Assembly (NCBI GenBank): GCA_027490995.1
Contig: JAIXWY010000011.1
Coordinates: forward strand, 1,302,001 to 1,366,000
Reading direction: 5' to 3'
DNA from: Opitutaceae bacterium
GTDB taxonomy: Bacteria > Verrucomicrobiota > Verrucomicrobiia > Opitutales > Opitutaceae
DNA length: 64,000 nt
The translations under genes and the position numbers were made by a program. The notes beneath the pieces were generated by a model. The model searched no databases and was not told where the DNA came from. It saw only the letters and a program-made list of their open reading frames with translations. This document shows positions 18,781-27,920 of the stretch, in pieces. The stretch's first letter is position 1. Each line of letters starts with the position of its first letter.

Positions 18781-20168
18781 GGACGGGGTTCAGAAAGTCG
18801 GGCCAGCATCGGATCGCGGCCAATAACAGACAGGAACTCGGCCAGTCGGCCAAGGTACTCAACGCGATACGCGAAGGTCCGCACCAGGACGTCGTCCCGC
18901 GAAAGTGCCACGGACGCCGCGTCGCGGCGGGAGAGGTTACCGCGCGCCACTTCCTCCTGCTGAAAGCGCACCAAGCCATCGAGCTGCGACAGGCGACCCT
19001 CACCCACCGCAGTCTGGCGCTGCGCGATCTCGAGTAGCCGCGCCTGATTGCGCGCCCGCTCCACGACTTCAGCCCGGCGCGTGTCCCGCTCGCCCTCAAT
19101 CTGCCGCGCTCGCAACAGCGACGCCTTGCGCTGAGCGCGCGTCGCGTAGCCATCGAAAACAGTCCACGTGAGATTGATTCCGGCGTAGAAAGACTGGATG
19201 CGCGCCCGGTCCGACGGACTGCCCGTGTAACTCACTTCGTCCTGCATGGCCCCCGTCACCACGTTGAACTTCGGCCGGAGGTTTACGTCGGTGATCCGAA
19301 AATTGAGGCGCTCCTGCTCAAGTTGGAGGGTAAGCGCCCCGAGCCGAAAATCACCGCCGGCGTCGCGATCCGCCACGAAACGCTCCAGCAAGGGCCCAGG
19401 GCCACCGGTCAGCGGCGGGAGCGGCGGGATCGTGTCGGGAATATCCTCCATCGCAAGCGGGGGAATGCCCGCCAGCCGCTCCAGCGCGCTCCGATTGTAA
19501 CGCAGCGCCTCCATGCCGCGCTCCCACTCCAATCGCGCCTCCTCGACCCGCAGTTGAGCGCCGAAAAGCTCCGCCTTGGGGGCTGCACCTGACTCGATCC
19601 GCGACTCGAGCGCACGCAAATCTTCCTCAGCAAGCTTCACCATCGCCTCCATGCGCTTAAGGCCCGCCTTCTCCACCACCAAGCGCAGAAAAACCTGCCG
19701 CAAATCCAGAACGAGGACCCGCATCGCCTCCGCTTGGTTCTTCTCCGCGATCAGCGACGAGATCTGCGCCACCCGGACGCCATCCCGCAACGCTCCCCAG
19801 TGATACAGGGGCTGCGTCAGACCAAAACTGTAGGTGAGCTTCTCGGCCGGATAGGCGCCGGATCGATCAAGCCGCCGCTCCTGAGCCGCGCTGTAAGTGC
19901 CACTACCACCCACGTAGGGCCGCAGCCGGGCGCGCGCGACCTCCTCCATCTGCTCCGCGATCAGCGAGTCGGCCGAAGCCCGGATTGCATGGGGCGACTG
20001 CCGCAGCGCCGCTGCGAGCACGCGCTCCAGCGTCGGAAAGAGCTGCTCCGGCAACACAATCCCATCGGCCACGGGCGCGCGCGGCTCGGCCCGAGCCGAC
20101 GAGACGGAGCCCAAGGCTCCGGCGACGCTCACAATGAGCACAAGGAGGATCTTTGAGGAGGAAATCAC
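18777..20168 (-). CDS. TolC-like outer-membrane efflux protein
   Basis: Outer-membrane channel of the tripartite exporter, with two outer-membrane-efflux repeats of long helices. The GTG at 20168 is preferred (463 aa) because it gives a proper signal peptide (SSKILLVLIVSVAGALG followed by an ARAEP cleavage region). An upstream GTG at 20267 in the same frame, 7 bp past the preceding gene's stop, would add 33 residues before the signal. The internal repeat is visible as RVAQISSLIAEKNQAEAMRV and RARQIEGERDTRRAEVVERA. It leads the four-gene export operon. Confidence 0.88.
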   Translation of the reverse strand: MISSSKILLVLIVSVAGALGSVSSARAEPRAPVADGIVLPEQLFPTLERVLAAALRQSPHAIRASADSLIAEQMEEVARARLRPYVGGSGTYSAAQERRLDRSGAYPAEKLTYSFGLTQPLYHWGALRDGVRVAQISSLIAEKNQAEAMRVLVLDLRQVFLRLVVEKAGLKRMEAMVKLAEEDLRALESRIESGAAPKAELFGAQLRVEEARLEWERGMEALRYNRSALERLAGIPPLAMEDIPDTIPPLPPLTGGPGPLLERFVADRDAGGDFRLGALTLQLEQERLNFRITDVNLRPKFNVVTGAMQDEVSYTGSPSDRARIQSFYAGINLTWTVFDGYATRAQRKASLLRARQIEGERDTRRAEVVERARNQARLLEIAQRQTAVGEGRLSQLDGLVRFQQEEVARGNLSRRDAASVALSRDDVLVRTFAYRVEYLGRLAEFLSVIGRDPMLARLSEPRP

Positions 20169-20273
20169 CGTCAAAACGAGAGGGCGAACAGCCCGCAGCC
20201 CGTTGCAGGGAACGCGGGTTTGCAACACAGAAAGCGCCCCCACTACCCCGGACAAGCCCGCCGCCACACTGCG

Positions 20274-21866
20274 TCAAGGTCCGCCTCCTGCGGGGGGGGC
20301 GGGCTCGACGACCAGATCATACAGCGCGAGCGAAAGCTGCCGTGCATCGCCCATGCCGGGCAACCGCGGCGGCGACGTTGCCGCGAACTCCCAGGTCGCC
20401 CGCGCGCCCGCCTCCACCGTCAGGACCGACGTCACGAAGGGAACGCGCTTCACGCCCAAGTCACCGCGCCAGTGCTCCACTCCCTCCACGCGGAGGACAA
20501 GCGCCCCCTGTCCCATGCCGCGCGCCTCCCCGCGGATGCGGACGGTGACCGCCCGGTCACTGGGATTCTCCACCCGCAGGGTCCCCGCTGCAGCGGTCCA
20601 GCGCCAAGTCCGTCCCTCACCCGCTTCCGCAGGATACCAACCGTCGCCACGCACGACATGGACGGTCGCGGTCTCCACGCGAAGAAACTCTCCTGGCGGG
20701 GAAGCCAACTGACTTAACCCCAGCGGCAGCCCGAGGTTGCCCGCAAGGAGCAGCGGCAACCACCGCACGCCGCGCGGCACCAGCACGTTGAAGGCCAGCG
20801 CCAGCGGCAGCAGCACCCGCGGATAGGCTCCTGGAAACCCTTCCCAGACGGGCTGCGAAACAAACATCAGCAAAACCGCAAACGGCACCGCTGCCCGCCA
20901 CCACGCGGATCGAGGCTGCCACCAAAGGGCAAGAAACAGGAACTGCACCACGGTTCCCAGCAGTGCCGCCAAGCCCAAGATCTCCGGCGGACGAAGGCCG
21001 TAAGCACGCGCTCCCTGCACCAGCTCCACCCCCTTGCCGACCAGCCCAGCGAGGGGCCACGAGAAATTGCCGTCGCCGGCATCGCCAACGGGGCCGAAGC
21101 GATGGGCGACGTAGAGCATCCACAGCGCGAGCGGCACCACCACCCACAGGCCTCGCATCGCCACGCTCACCCACTGCCGCAGGCGCTGCGGCCATGCCTC
21201 CACGAGGACCGCCGCCGACAGCACGCTGGTCTCCTTCGTCAAAGCCGCCAGCGCCAGCCAGATCACGCCGCGACGCGACCAGCCGCATTCCACGGCCCGC
21301 ACCGCCAGCGCCGTAAGGAGGAGAGCCGGAGCATCGAGGAGCGCGTGGCGGACGCTAAGACAGACACCGGCTGAAAAGAGAAAGCCCGCCCATCGCAGAA
21401 AGTTCTGCCACCCATCCGCCGGGAACCACGCGAGCAGCAACCAAGCGAATCCCAACCAGCACACACCGTTCATCACCGCGTAAGCCTGCAAAACCCACCA
21501 TGGCTCACCCGCTCCGGTCAGCCACGCCAGCCACGGCACCAGTACACGGCGCGCGCGGTAGTGCGGGTTATCCAGCGCGACGTCCAGGGTGGGTTCCCGC
21601 AGCAAAGGATGGAGCGCAATCTGCGCGTAGTACGTGCCGTCGTACCCAAACGAGTCCTCGTGCACGTAGTGGGGCGTCGCGCGCAACGCCGGCACGGTCG
21701 CCGGGGCCACCCGATCTCCCACCGAGATCAAACGCGTGAAGCCCAGCTCCGGCACATGGAAACGCGAGAAAGCGAAAAGAAAGGCCGCGACGCACGCGAG
21801 GTACAGTACCCGCCACGCCCATCGCTCACTCGAGTTCACGCTCTGCTGCTGTTCCCGGGTCGACAT
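20274..21866 (-). CDS. Polytopic membrane protein, GT-C-like, with C-terminal beta-rich domain
   Basis: 530 residues, about 10-11 hydrophobic segments from residue 18 to about 390, then a soluble 140-residue C-terminal domain rich in beta-type sequence (TLRVENPSDRAVTVRIRGEA). The first periplasmic loop contains DSFGYDGTYYAQIALHP, like the acidic loop of GT-C lipid-linked sugar transferases. ATG 21866 overlaps the stop of the preceding gene by one base. No specific family is recognised. Its pairing with a second GT-C-like protein and a dolichyl-phosphate-mannose-type GT2 suggests glycan transfer to a periplasmic acceptor. Confidence 0.75.
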   Translation of the reverse strand: MSTREQQQSVNSSERWAWRVLYLACVAAFLFAFSRFHVPELGFTRLISVGDRVAPATVPALRATPHYVHEDSFGYDGTYYAQIALHPLLREPTLDVALDNPHYRARRVLVPWLAWLTGAGEPWWVLQAYAVMNGVCWLGFAWLLLAWFPADGWQNFLRWAGFLFSAGVCLSVRHALLDAPALLLTALAVRAVECGWSRRGVIWLALAALTKETSVLSAAVLVEAWPQRLRQWVSVAMRGLWVVVPLALWMLYVAHRFGPVGDAGDGNFSWPLAGLVGKGVELVQGARAYGLRPPEILGLAALLGTVVQFLFLALWWQPRSAWWRAAVPFAVLLMFVSQPVWEGFPGAYPRVLLPLALAFNVLVPRGVRWLPLLLAGNLGLPLGLSQLASPPGEFLRVETATVHVVRGDGWYPAEAGEGRTWRWTAAAGTLRVENPSDRAVTVRIRGEARGMGQGALVLRVEGVEHWRGDLGVKRVPFVTSVLTVEAGARATWEFAATSPPRLPGMGDARQLSLALYDLVVEPAPPAGGGP

Positions 21867-23413
21867 CACCACTCAGATTCCAGCCGCCAGAGCCGAAGTC
21901 CACCAAACGTCTGCACGGGTTCCCAGCGGACCCCGCGAAGGCGCTCCTGCGCCTGCGGACGCTCTGCCTCAAACACCAGCGCAAACACGGGCCGGCCCGC
22001 CGCGTGGAGGCGGCGCAGGAGGTCAGGGCCAGAGTCGGGCCGGAGGTCGTCGAATCGGAGGGTGGCCACGGAAGAGTAGTAGTAGAGCGCGCCAGAAGTC
22101 GCGAAGCTGGAGACGACCGCGTCCGGGGGAAGGTTTCCTGCGACCCAACGTCCAGCCTCACGGTACACTCGCTCCGACGGGCCGATCGCGGTGAGATGCA
22201 TTCGCGGCAACCACAGCCAAGCGAGCACTCCCGCCCAAACCACCAGCACCGCCGCCCCGAGGGAGCACCACCTGGGCGAACGGGGGCCACCCCAGCGCTC
22301 CGCCATCACCTGCCATGTCAGCACCGCTGCCAACACCCACGCCGGGAAGGCGGGTAGGACAAAACGCAAACACCACCAGACTTCATGCGTCACGGGATAG
22401 GTCGCATAGAAGCCGCCCAACGCGACGATCCACATCCCCAAGCCGACCATCTGTCGCCGCCGCTCCGCCTCGCGAAACAGGAAGCCCCCGGCCAACGGCA
22501 GCACCAGCACGATTCCCGGCAGGACCCGCGGCAGCCACTCGGCATAGAACCGCAGTGTGACCGAGACCCACTCGGCCCCCAGCGCCCCAAAGATGTTGCC
22601 GTAACCGCTCGCGAGGGGGTGGCCGTACAGGGCAAACTGGTAGACTCCCAGGAACAGCGCGCCCGGCAAGCCACCCAGCGCCGCGGCCGCCCAGCGCCGC
22701 CAGCCGCCCAAGCTCACCACCAGTGCCGGAATAATCAACGCACTGGTCGGCCGCACCGCCACCGCCACCGCCACGGCCACACCGCAGGCCACCGACCATC
22801 GCATCGATGTTCCACTCGCCTGCTCGCGCGAACGCCCCGCCCGCAACGACGCCACCCACGCCGCGAGGCTCCATACCGCCGCCGGGAGGTCGCTCAAGGG
22901 CTGCAACGCACCAAAGAGTGTGACCGGGCTGACCATGAGCACCGCCGCACCCGCCCAGGCCAGGAGCGGCGACACGCCGAGCTCGCGCGCTGCACTCACC
23001 ATTAGCAGCGGAAACGCGGCCGCGAGCACCACGCCTACGACGAGCGGGCCCCAATCCCATCCGAAGAGGACGCCCGCCAGCGCAAACTGCAGAGGCAAGC
23101 CCGGGGGATACGTCGGAACCGCCTCACCGTCGCGCCCACCCAGCGTGAAGCCGAGCGGCATGAATTCGTTCGGTTGCGCCACCGATCGCAGTTCCTCCGG
23201 TAGACGCAACGCCGTCGACCATCGACCCTCGGCGAACAAACGCGCACTATTCAGGTATCCCGACGAGTCGGCACCTCCCGCCACCACTTCAAAGCGACTC
23301 CCGATCGCCCAGACCCAGAACGCCCAAAGGAGCAGGAACGCGACGGTCCCCGCCGCTCTCGCCCACCGGCTCCACCCTCCTGCCGGCCCCCACGCTCCCT
23401 TGAAGAACATCAC
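21866..23413 (-). CDS. Polytopic GT-C-like (PMT/ArnT-type) membrane protein
   Basis: 515 residues with about 11 membrane helices. The N-terminal loop contains ADSSGYLNSARLFAEGRW and later PTYPPGLPLQFALAG, resembling the acidic Asp loop and YPPG motif of ArnT/PMT-type glycosyltransferases that take sugar from a polyprenyl-phosphate donor. The C-terminal 130 residues form a periplasmic domain (EAGRWVAGNLPPDAVVSS), also usual in this group. It starts 24 bp after the GT2 gene, which could make the polyprenyl-phosphate sugar donor. Acceptor unknown. Confidence 0.8.
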   Translation of the reverse strand: MMFFKGAWGPAGGWSRWARAAGTVAFLLLWAFWVWAIGSRFEVVAGGADSSGYLNSARLFAEGRWSTALRLPEELRSVAQPNEFMPLGFTLGGRDGEAVPTYPPGLPLQFALAGVLFGWDWGPLVVGVVLAAAFPLLMVSAARELGVSPLLAWAGAAVLMVSPVTLFGALQPLSDLPAAVWSLAAWVASLRAGRSREQASGTSMRWSVACGVAVAVAVAVRPTSALIIPALVVSLGGWRRWAAAALGGLPGALFLGVYQFALYGHPLASGYGNIFGALGAEWVSVTLRFYAEWLPRVLPGIVLVLPLAGGFLFREAERRRQMVGLGMWIVALGGFYATYPVTHEVWWCLRFVLPAFPAWVLAAVLTWQVMAERWGGPRSPRWCSLGAAVLVVWAGVLAWLWLPRMHLTAIGPSERVYREAGRWVAGNLPPDAVVSSFATSGALYYYSSVATLRFDDLRPDSGPDLLRRLHAAGRPVFALVFEAERPQAQERLRGVRWEPVQTFGGLRLWRLESEW

Positions 23414-23437
23414 AGCAACGGCGGTGCCACCCCTCGG

Positions 23438-24127
23438 TCACCGGAAGAAGTTGTACTTCACGATCGCGTACAGAGCCCGCACGCCATCCTTCCAACCGAT
23501 CTTCTTTCCCTCGGCATAGGTGCGTCCGTAGTAGCTGATACCAACCTCGTAGATGGCGCAGCCCAGCTTGGCGACTTTCGCGGTGATCTCCGGCTCAAAA
23601 CCAAAACGGTCTTCCTCCAGCGTGATCTGCTGTAGGATCTCCCGGCGGAAGACCTTGTAGCAGGTCTCCATGTCAGTGAGGTTCAGATTGGTCGCCATGT
23701 TCGAGACCAAGGTCAGGAACTTGTTTCCCACCATGTGCCAGAAATAGACCACTCGATGGGCGTCTCCCCCGGCGAAACGCGAGCCAAACACCACGTCCGC
23801 CCGGCCTTCCAAGATCGGACGTAAGAGCCGGGGGTACTCGGACGGGTCATACTCCAGATCGGCATCCTGCACGATGACGACGTCGCCCGTCGCGTGCGCG
23901 AATCCGGTCCGCAAAGCCGCCCCCTTGCCGCGGTTGAAAGAGTGGTACAGCACGCGGTCCACGAGCGGCGCGATCTCCGCGCGCAGCAACGCCTGCGTTC
24001 CGTCGGTGGAGCAGTCGTCGACGATGATGATCTCTTTGCACTCGATCGGTGCGGCTCGCACGCGATCGACCACCGCACGCAGAGTGGCCACCTCATTGTA
24101 GCAGGGGATCACGATGCTGAGTTTCAT
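23438..24127 (-). CDS. Glycosyltransferase family 2, dolichyl/undecaprenyl-phosphate sugar synthase type
   Basis: 229-residue GT-A enzyme: N-terminal [10 protein letters not shown] (3-12), [13 protein letters not shown] (32-44), [12 protein letters not shown] (65-76) and metal-binding QDADLEYDP (87-95), the profile of DPM1-like enzymes. It has no C-terminal membrane helices, so it is soluble or peripheral. It would transfer a sugar from a nucleotide donor to polyprenyl phosphate, feeding the two GT-C-like proteins encoded downstream in the same direction. Operon membership is inferred from 24 bp spacing. Confidence 0.9.
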   Translation of the reverse strand: MKLSIVIPCYNEVATLRAVVDRVRAAPIECKEIIIVDDCSTDGTQALLRAEIAPLVDRVLYHSFNRGKGAALRTGFAHATGDVVIVQDADLEYDPSEYPRLLRPILEGRADVVFGSRFAGGDAHRVVYFWHMVGNKFLTLVSNMATNLNLTDMETCYKVFRREILQQITLEEDRFGFEPEITAKVAKLGCAIYEVGISYYGRTYAEGKKIGWKDGVRALYAIVKYNFFR

Positions 24128-24258
24128 GAGCGGTAAAGCAGGGCGACGTTGGCAACCGACTAGGCCGGGGGCGAGCCTCTTCCCGCGGATGACACCAGTC
24201 CACGTGCCGCCGGAGAAACCGGTTGCGCCAGTGGCGAACTTTTCCGCATCCTCAGGCT

Positions 24259-25191
24259 ATGAGCGTGCTTGAGGCCCTATTGCGGCGTTTCCGCTTCGTG
24301 CGCCGTCTCGAACGCCGTGCGGAGGCCGCGGAGCGTGCCCTCGCCGAGGCGGGCGTGGCCTTCCCCCCCGGGCACTTCTACTCGCCGCTCCCGTCGCGCG
24401 CCGAGGTCGAGCGGGCGTTCGCCGAGGCCCCCAGCGAGCCCCCATTCCCGGCCATCGATCTACACGCGACCGAGCAAGAAGCGCTGCTGGAACGCTTCGC
24501 AGGCTTCTACGCCGAGCAACCGTTCCCCGAGCAACCGCGCGAGGGCTGGCGCTTCCATCTCCGCAACCCATCCTACGGCTGCTTCGACGCCATCATGCTC
24601 TGGTCGATGCTGCGCACGCTCGACACGCGACGGGTCATCGAGGTCGGCTCCGGCTTCAGCTCAGCCGCCATGCTCGACCTCAACGAGCATGTCTTCAGGC
24701 GCCGGATGGAACTCACCTTCATCGATCCGGACATGGCCCGGCTGCGTCCGCTGCTGAAACCCGAGGATCTGAGCGGGGTCACGCTGCGGGAGCAACGGGT
24801 ACAGGAGGTGCCTCTCGAGGTGTTCGACGCGCTGCGCGCGGGCGATGTGCTCTTCATCGATTCCTCACACGTGAGCAAGATTGGCAGCGACGTGAACCAC
24901 CTGTTCTTCCGGGTCCTGCCGCGCCTCGCTCCAGGCGTGCGGGTGCACGTGCACGATGTAGCAGGCAACCTGGATTATCCGCGCGAGTGGCTCGACGAGG
25001 GCCGCGCGTGGAACGAGCAGTACCTGCTCCGCGCGTTCCTCATGTACAACCGCGCTTTTGCGGTCGAGCTCTTCACTGGCTGGCTCTTCAACCGACGCCA
25101 CGCCTTCCTCCGCGAGCACCTGCCCCTCTGCGCCGAGGGCGGCGGGGGGCAGATCTGGCTTCAGCGGACGAACGAAACGCCGACCGACTAG
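24259..25191 (+). CDS. Putative SAM-dependent methyltransferase
   Basis: 310 residues. A short helical N-terminus (RRFRFVRRLERRAEAAERAL) precedes a Rossmann domain with motif I EVGSGFSSA (128-136), LTFIDPD (152-158) and VLFIDSSHVSKIGSDVN (197-213), as in class I methyltransferases that act on glycans (a CmcI-like or FkbM-adjacent type). The ATG at 24259 is chosen over an in-frame codon 36 bp upstream. Its 3' end overlaps the convergent DUF1080 gene through a shared CTAG. Substrate unknown; the divergent GT genes suggest a glycan. Confidence 0.75.
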   Translation: MSVLEALLRRFRFVRRLERRAEAAERALAEAGVAFPPGHFYSPLPSRAEVERAFAEAPSEPPFPAIDLHATEQEALLERFAGFYAEQPFPEQPREGWRFHLRNPSYGCFDAIMLWSMLRTLDTRRVIEVGSGFSSAAMLDLNEHVFRRRMELTFIDPDMARLRPLLKPEDLSGVTLREQRVQEVPLEVFDALRAGDVLFIDSSHVSKIGSDVNHLFFRVLPRLAPGVRVHVHDVAGNLDYPREWLDEGRAWNEQYLLRAFLMYNRAFAVELFTGWLFNRRHAFLREHLPLCAEGGGGQIWLQRTNETPTD

Positions 25192-25847
25192 GGCAGCAGG
25201 CGGATCCGGATGTTCCGGTAGTGAATCTGGCTTTCGGGGTCGTGCCCTTGGAGCGCGATCGTACCGGAGTCGATCAGACGGCCCTTATAAGAGCCTTCAC
25301 GCACCGGGTTTTCCTCTTCCGTGTAGTCCGTGATCAGGCGGTCATTCACCCAGGTACGGACGCGCTTGCCCTCGACTTTCACCCGCAGCGCAAACCACTC
25401 GTTGTCCTGCGCGACGGCCGCGAAGTTATCCTTGATGCCGTAAAGTCCTGCGGTGCGCTTGGGATCTTTGTGCGAGTTGTTGACCTGTACCTCGTAACCC
25501 TTGGTCGGCCAGCCGGTCTGCTGAAAAACCGTGTGGAAGTACACGCCGGAGTTGCCCTTGGGGAAGGTCTTCACATCGAGCTTCAGCTCGAAATTGCGGA
25601 AGTTGTGACCGCCCACGGCGCCTTCGTAGAACAGGTGCGCCCGAGGGCCGAGAATGACGATGCATCCGTCCTTCACGGAAAACGTCGCCGGCGCTTCGCT
25701 CGCCCGCCAGCCATCGAGCGTTTTACCGTCAAAGAGGAGTTTCCAGCCCTCCGCGGCTTCCGCCGAGGTCAGCTGATTCTGGGCCGAGCTCACCGACAAA
25801 AGACCCGCCGAAAGGAGCAGGCCAACGAGGAAGGGGAATCGTTTCAT
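25188..25847 (-). CDS. Secreted DUF1080 (3-keto-disaccharide hydrolase family) protein
   Basis: 219 residues with a Sec signal peptide (MKRFPFLVGLLLSAGLLSVS, cleavage near SSAQ) and a DUF1080 jelly-roll domain: GWKLLFDGKTLDGWRA, FELKLDVKTFPKGNSGVYF, KGYEVQVNNSHKDP and IALQGHDPESQIHYRNIRIR. Proteins of this family are abundant in Verrucomicrobia and Planctomycetes, and some hydrolyse 3-keto-glycosides. It is expected in the periplasm, possibly working with the Tat-exported Gfo/Idh enzyme at 49216-50652. No catalytic residue can be assigned here by eye. Confidence 0.9.
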   Translation of the reverse strand: MKRFPFLVGLLLSAGLLSVSSAQNQLTSAEAAEGWKLLFDGKTLDGWRASEAPATFSVKDGCIVILGPRAHLFYEGAVGGHNFRNFELKLDVKTFPKGNSGVYFHTVFQQTGWPTKGYEVQVNNSHKDPKRTAGLYGIKDNFAAVAQDNEWFALRVKVEGKRVRTWVNDRLITDYTEEENPVREGSYKGRLIDSGTIALQGHDPESQIHYRNIRIRLLP

Positions 25848-26015
25848 GCGCCCTCAAGCTTGACGCGCTCACGCAAGCCCGGCGAGCCAATTGAGGCTCC
25901 GGTCGTCGCAGGGCGGGAATTCCAAAACATCCTCGGCCTGCGCCGTCCTCACGTCCGTCACCAGGCCATTCTCCGCCGGCGCGATCGGGCAACCTCGCAC
26001 GCCCACCACGGTGCG

Positions 26016-26927
26016 TCACTCGACGCGCAGGCCTTCGTTGTCGGCCGTCAACACCCGCGCCTCCGACGCCAACCCAGCCTGAGTGAACGCGGCGGCCATC
26101 GCGGCCGACACCGGTGCCACCTCGCTGCGCCGAGATACACACAGCACACTCGAACCGCTGCCGCTGAGCCAGCCCGTCAGCGCACCCGCGGCACACCCCG
26201 CGTCGATCGCCGCTCTGGCTCCCGGGATCGAGGGCAACCGGTACGGTTCATGCATGAAATCGGACACCGCATGGCGCAGGCGCTCGAATTGGCCGGTGGC
26301 GAAGGCCGCGACGAGGTAACTCGCGCTGTTGATGCTCCGGACGGCATCGAAGTACGGCAGCGATGCCGGCAAGACCCCACGCGCCGCCTTCGTGAGCATC
26401 TCCGACTCCGGCGAAACGACCACAAACACGAGGTCGGACGGAATCACGACACGGATGGTATCCAGGTAGGCACCCGTTCTAGGGTCGCAGCGCGACACGC
26501 AGAATCCGCCGAGAATGCCCGCCGAGGCGTTGTCCGGATGCCCCTCGAGTTCGGTCGCCAAGGCCACCAAGCGTTCCCGGGAGAGCCCAGCACCGCGAAG
26601 GACATTCAGTCCGGCCAGTACACCCGCAATCACGGTGACGCTGGACCCCAGCCCGCGCGCAGGTGGAACCTCGCCGTCGATGCGGAACGAAAATCCCTCA
26701 GGAGCGAGTCCTGTCGCCGCAAGGAAGGTCGACGTGGTTTGAGCCACCATGTCGGCGGCCCGCGCGTCCGCCGTCCGCTCCGGCCGCAGTCCGACGCCCG
26801 GGCTCCGGGTGAGCGTCACCCGGTTGTACACCGAGAGCGCGAGGCCCAAGGTATCGAAGCCGGCACCGCAATTGGAGGTACTGCCCGGAACGCGAACGGT
26901 GACGGAGGCGAGGGGTGACGCAGTCAT
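26016..26927 (-). CDS. thrB: Homoserine kinase (GHMP family)
   Basis: 303-residue GHMP kinase that phosphorylates L-homoserine for threonine synthesis. It has the N-terminal PGSTSNCGAGFDTLGLAL (14-31), the ATP-binding loop PPARGLGSSVT (88-98) and a C-terminal GGLS-like GALTGWLSGSGSSVLC. The start codon overlaps the smpB stop by one base (TGATG), indicating coupling. The frame continues open for 51 codons after the TGA stop, with no recognised domain there. Confidence 0.94.
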   Translation of the reverse strand: MTASPLASVTVRVPGSTSNCGAGFDTLGLALSVYNRVTLTRSPGVGLRPERTADARAADMVAQTTSTFLAATGLAPEGFSFRIDGEVPPARGLGSSVTVIAGVLAGLNVLRGAGLSRERLVALATELEGHPDNASAGILGGFCVSRCDPRTGAYLDTIRVVIPSDLVFVVVSPESEMLTKAARGVLPASLPYFDAVRSINSASYLVAAFATGQFERLRHAVSDFMHEPYRLPSIPGARAAIDAGCAAGALTGWLSGSGSSVLCVSRRSEVAPVSAAMAAAFTQAGLASEARVLTADNEGLRVE

Positions 26928-27403
26928 CAGCGGCGCAGTTTGAACGCCTTCTTGATCTCGAGCGCATCTTCCCGCGCACGCAAGTCGTCACGTTTGTCGT
27001 GCAGCTTCTTTCCCGTGCACAGCCCAAGCTCCACCTTGACGAGTGCTTCCTTGAAATACATCCGCAGCGGGACGAGCGCGCGACCGCCGGTGCTGAGTGC
27101 CTGCGCGATTTTGCGGATCTGGTGGCGGTGCAAAAGGAGCTTACGAATGCGGCGGGCGTCGTGGTTGAGCCGGTTTCCGAACGCGTACTCCTCGATGTAG
27201 GCGTTGTGCAGCCACAACTCGCCCCGCTCGAAACGGCCGAAGGCGTCGTTGATCTGCGCTCGCCCCGCCCGCACGGACTTCACCTCGGTCCCCTTCAGCT
27301 CAATGCCCGCTTCGAAACGCTCGTCGACGGTGAAGTCACGCAGCGCCTTGGCATTCCGGATCTCCGTGACCCGGGGAGCTTGGTCTTTCTTACTGGCGGC
27401 CAT
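26927..27403 (-). CDS. smpB: SsrA-binding protein SmpB
   Basis: 158-residue tmRNA partner for ribosome rescue. Family signatures are ELKGTEVKSVRAGRAQINDAF, YIEEYAFGNRLNHDARRIRKLLL (quoted in part), ALSTGGRALVPLRMYFKE and a basic C-terminal tail (KKAFKLRR) that acts in the ribosomal A site. No tmRNA gene is visible nearby. It starts after a T-rich, Shine-Dalgarno-free leader and overlaps thrB at its 3' end. Confidence 0.96.
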   Translation of the reverse strand: MAASKKDQAPRVTEIRNAKALRDFTVDERFEAGIELKGTEVKSVRAGRAQINDAFGRFERGELWLHNAYIEEYAFGNRLNHDARRIRKLLLHRHQIRKIAQALSTGGRALVPLRMYFKEALVKVELGLCTGKKLHDKRDDLRAREDALEIKKAFKLRR

Positions 27404-27499
27404 CGCGGGAAAAAATCAAGGAGAGGACCGGAGTCGACCCGCCGCGCGACCTTGGAACACCGCGCGACCGTTCAACCGGCCAACGCGTTTTTCAAAGGG

Positions 27500-27709
27500 T
27501 TAGGCCGACTTCGCCGTCCCCAGCTCGTAACTGATCTTGCCCTCAATGACCTCGCGCAACGCGATGTCCTCCGGGGCCAGCTTCTCAAGCGACTCCACTA
27601 GCGGACGGTTGCCACGCTTGAGTTGCTTCACGCGACGCGACACGACATTGATCAGGATGTTCGGGTCGGGAATCGTCTTGAGCGCTTCCTTAATATAATC
27701 GTCTCTCAT
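27500..27709 (-). CDS. rpoZ: RNA polymerase omega subunit
   Basis: 69-residue protein beginning MRDDYIKEALKTIPDPNILI, with the RRVKQLKRGNRPLVE segment and an acidic EDIALREVIEGKISYE helix typical of omega in non-proteobacteria. It aids assembly and stability of the beta-prime subunit. The ATG at 27709 is chosen; a frame reaching 27841 adds a sequence without homology. Upstream of smpB on the same strand with a 96 bp gap. Confidence 0.88.
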   Translation of the reverse strand: MRDDYIKEALKTIPDPNILINVVSRRVKQLKRGNRPLVESLEKLAPEDIALREVIEGKISYELGTAKSA

Positions 27710-27871
27710 GGGCAGGCGGAACGGGGGCGTGGAAAACCTCCCACTACGAGGGGCTCTCTCCGCCCCGTCAAGGCGGATTTCCCCTGAGTCCCGGCAACAC
27801 CCCCACCTCAAGAGGGCGCTTTCCTGCAAACGGCTGCCCATGATAAGGAAGTGTACCTACGATGATTTACT

Positions 27872-27885
27872 AACGCAAATGCGTT
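27872..27885. promoter_or_regulatory. Short perfect inverted repeat upstream of the DUF4412 gene
   Basis: AACGCA (27872-27877) and TGCGTT (27880-27885) are separated by AA, between the divergent rpoZ and DUF4412 genes and 36 bp before the latter's ATG. It has the size of an operator half-site pair. Chance occurrence cannot be excluded. Confidence 0.25.
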
Positions 27886-27920
27886 GCCCCATCGGATGTT
27901 CTGTGGTGAAACGCTCGCCG

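Noticed and set aside
24987-26918. 643-codon + strand frame spanning the DUF1080 gene and thrB
   Set aside because: Crosses two real minus-strand genes and part of the methyltransferase in another frame; Arg-rich with no protein-family features.
27404-27499. tmRNA (ssrA) next to smpB
   Set aside because: The gap is only 96 bp and lacks a tRNA-like end or tag-peptide frame.
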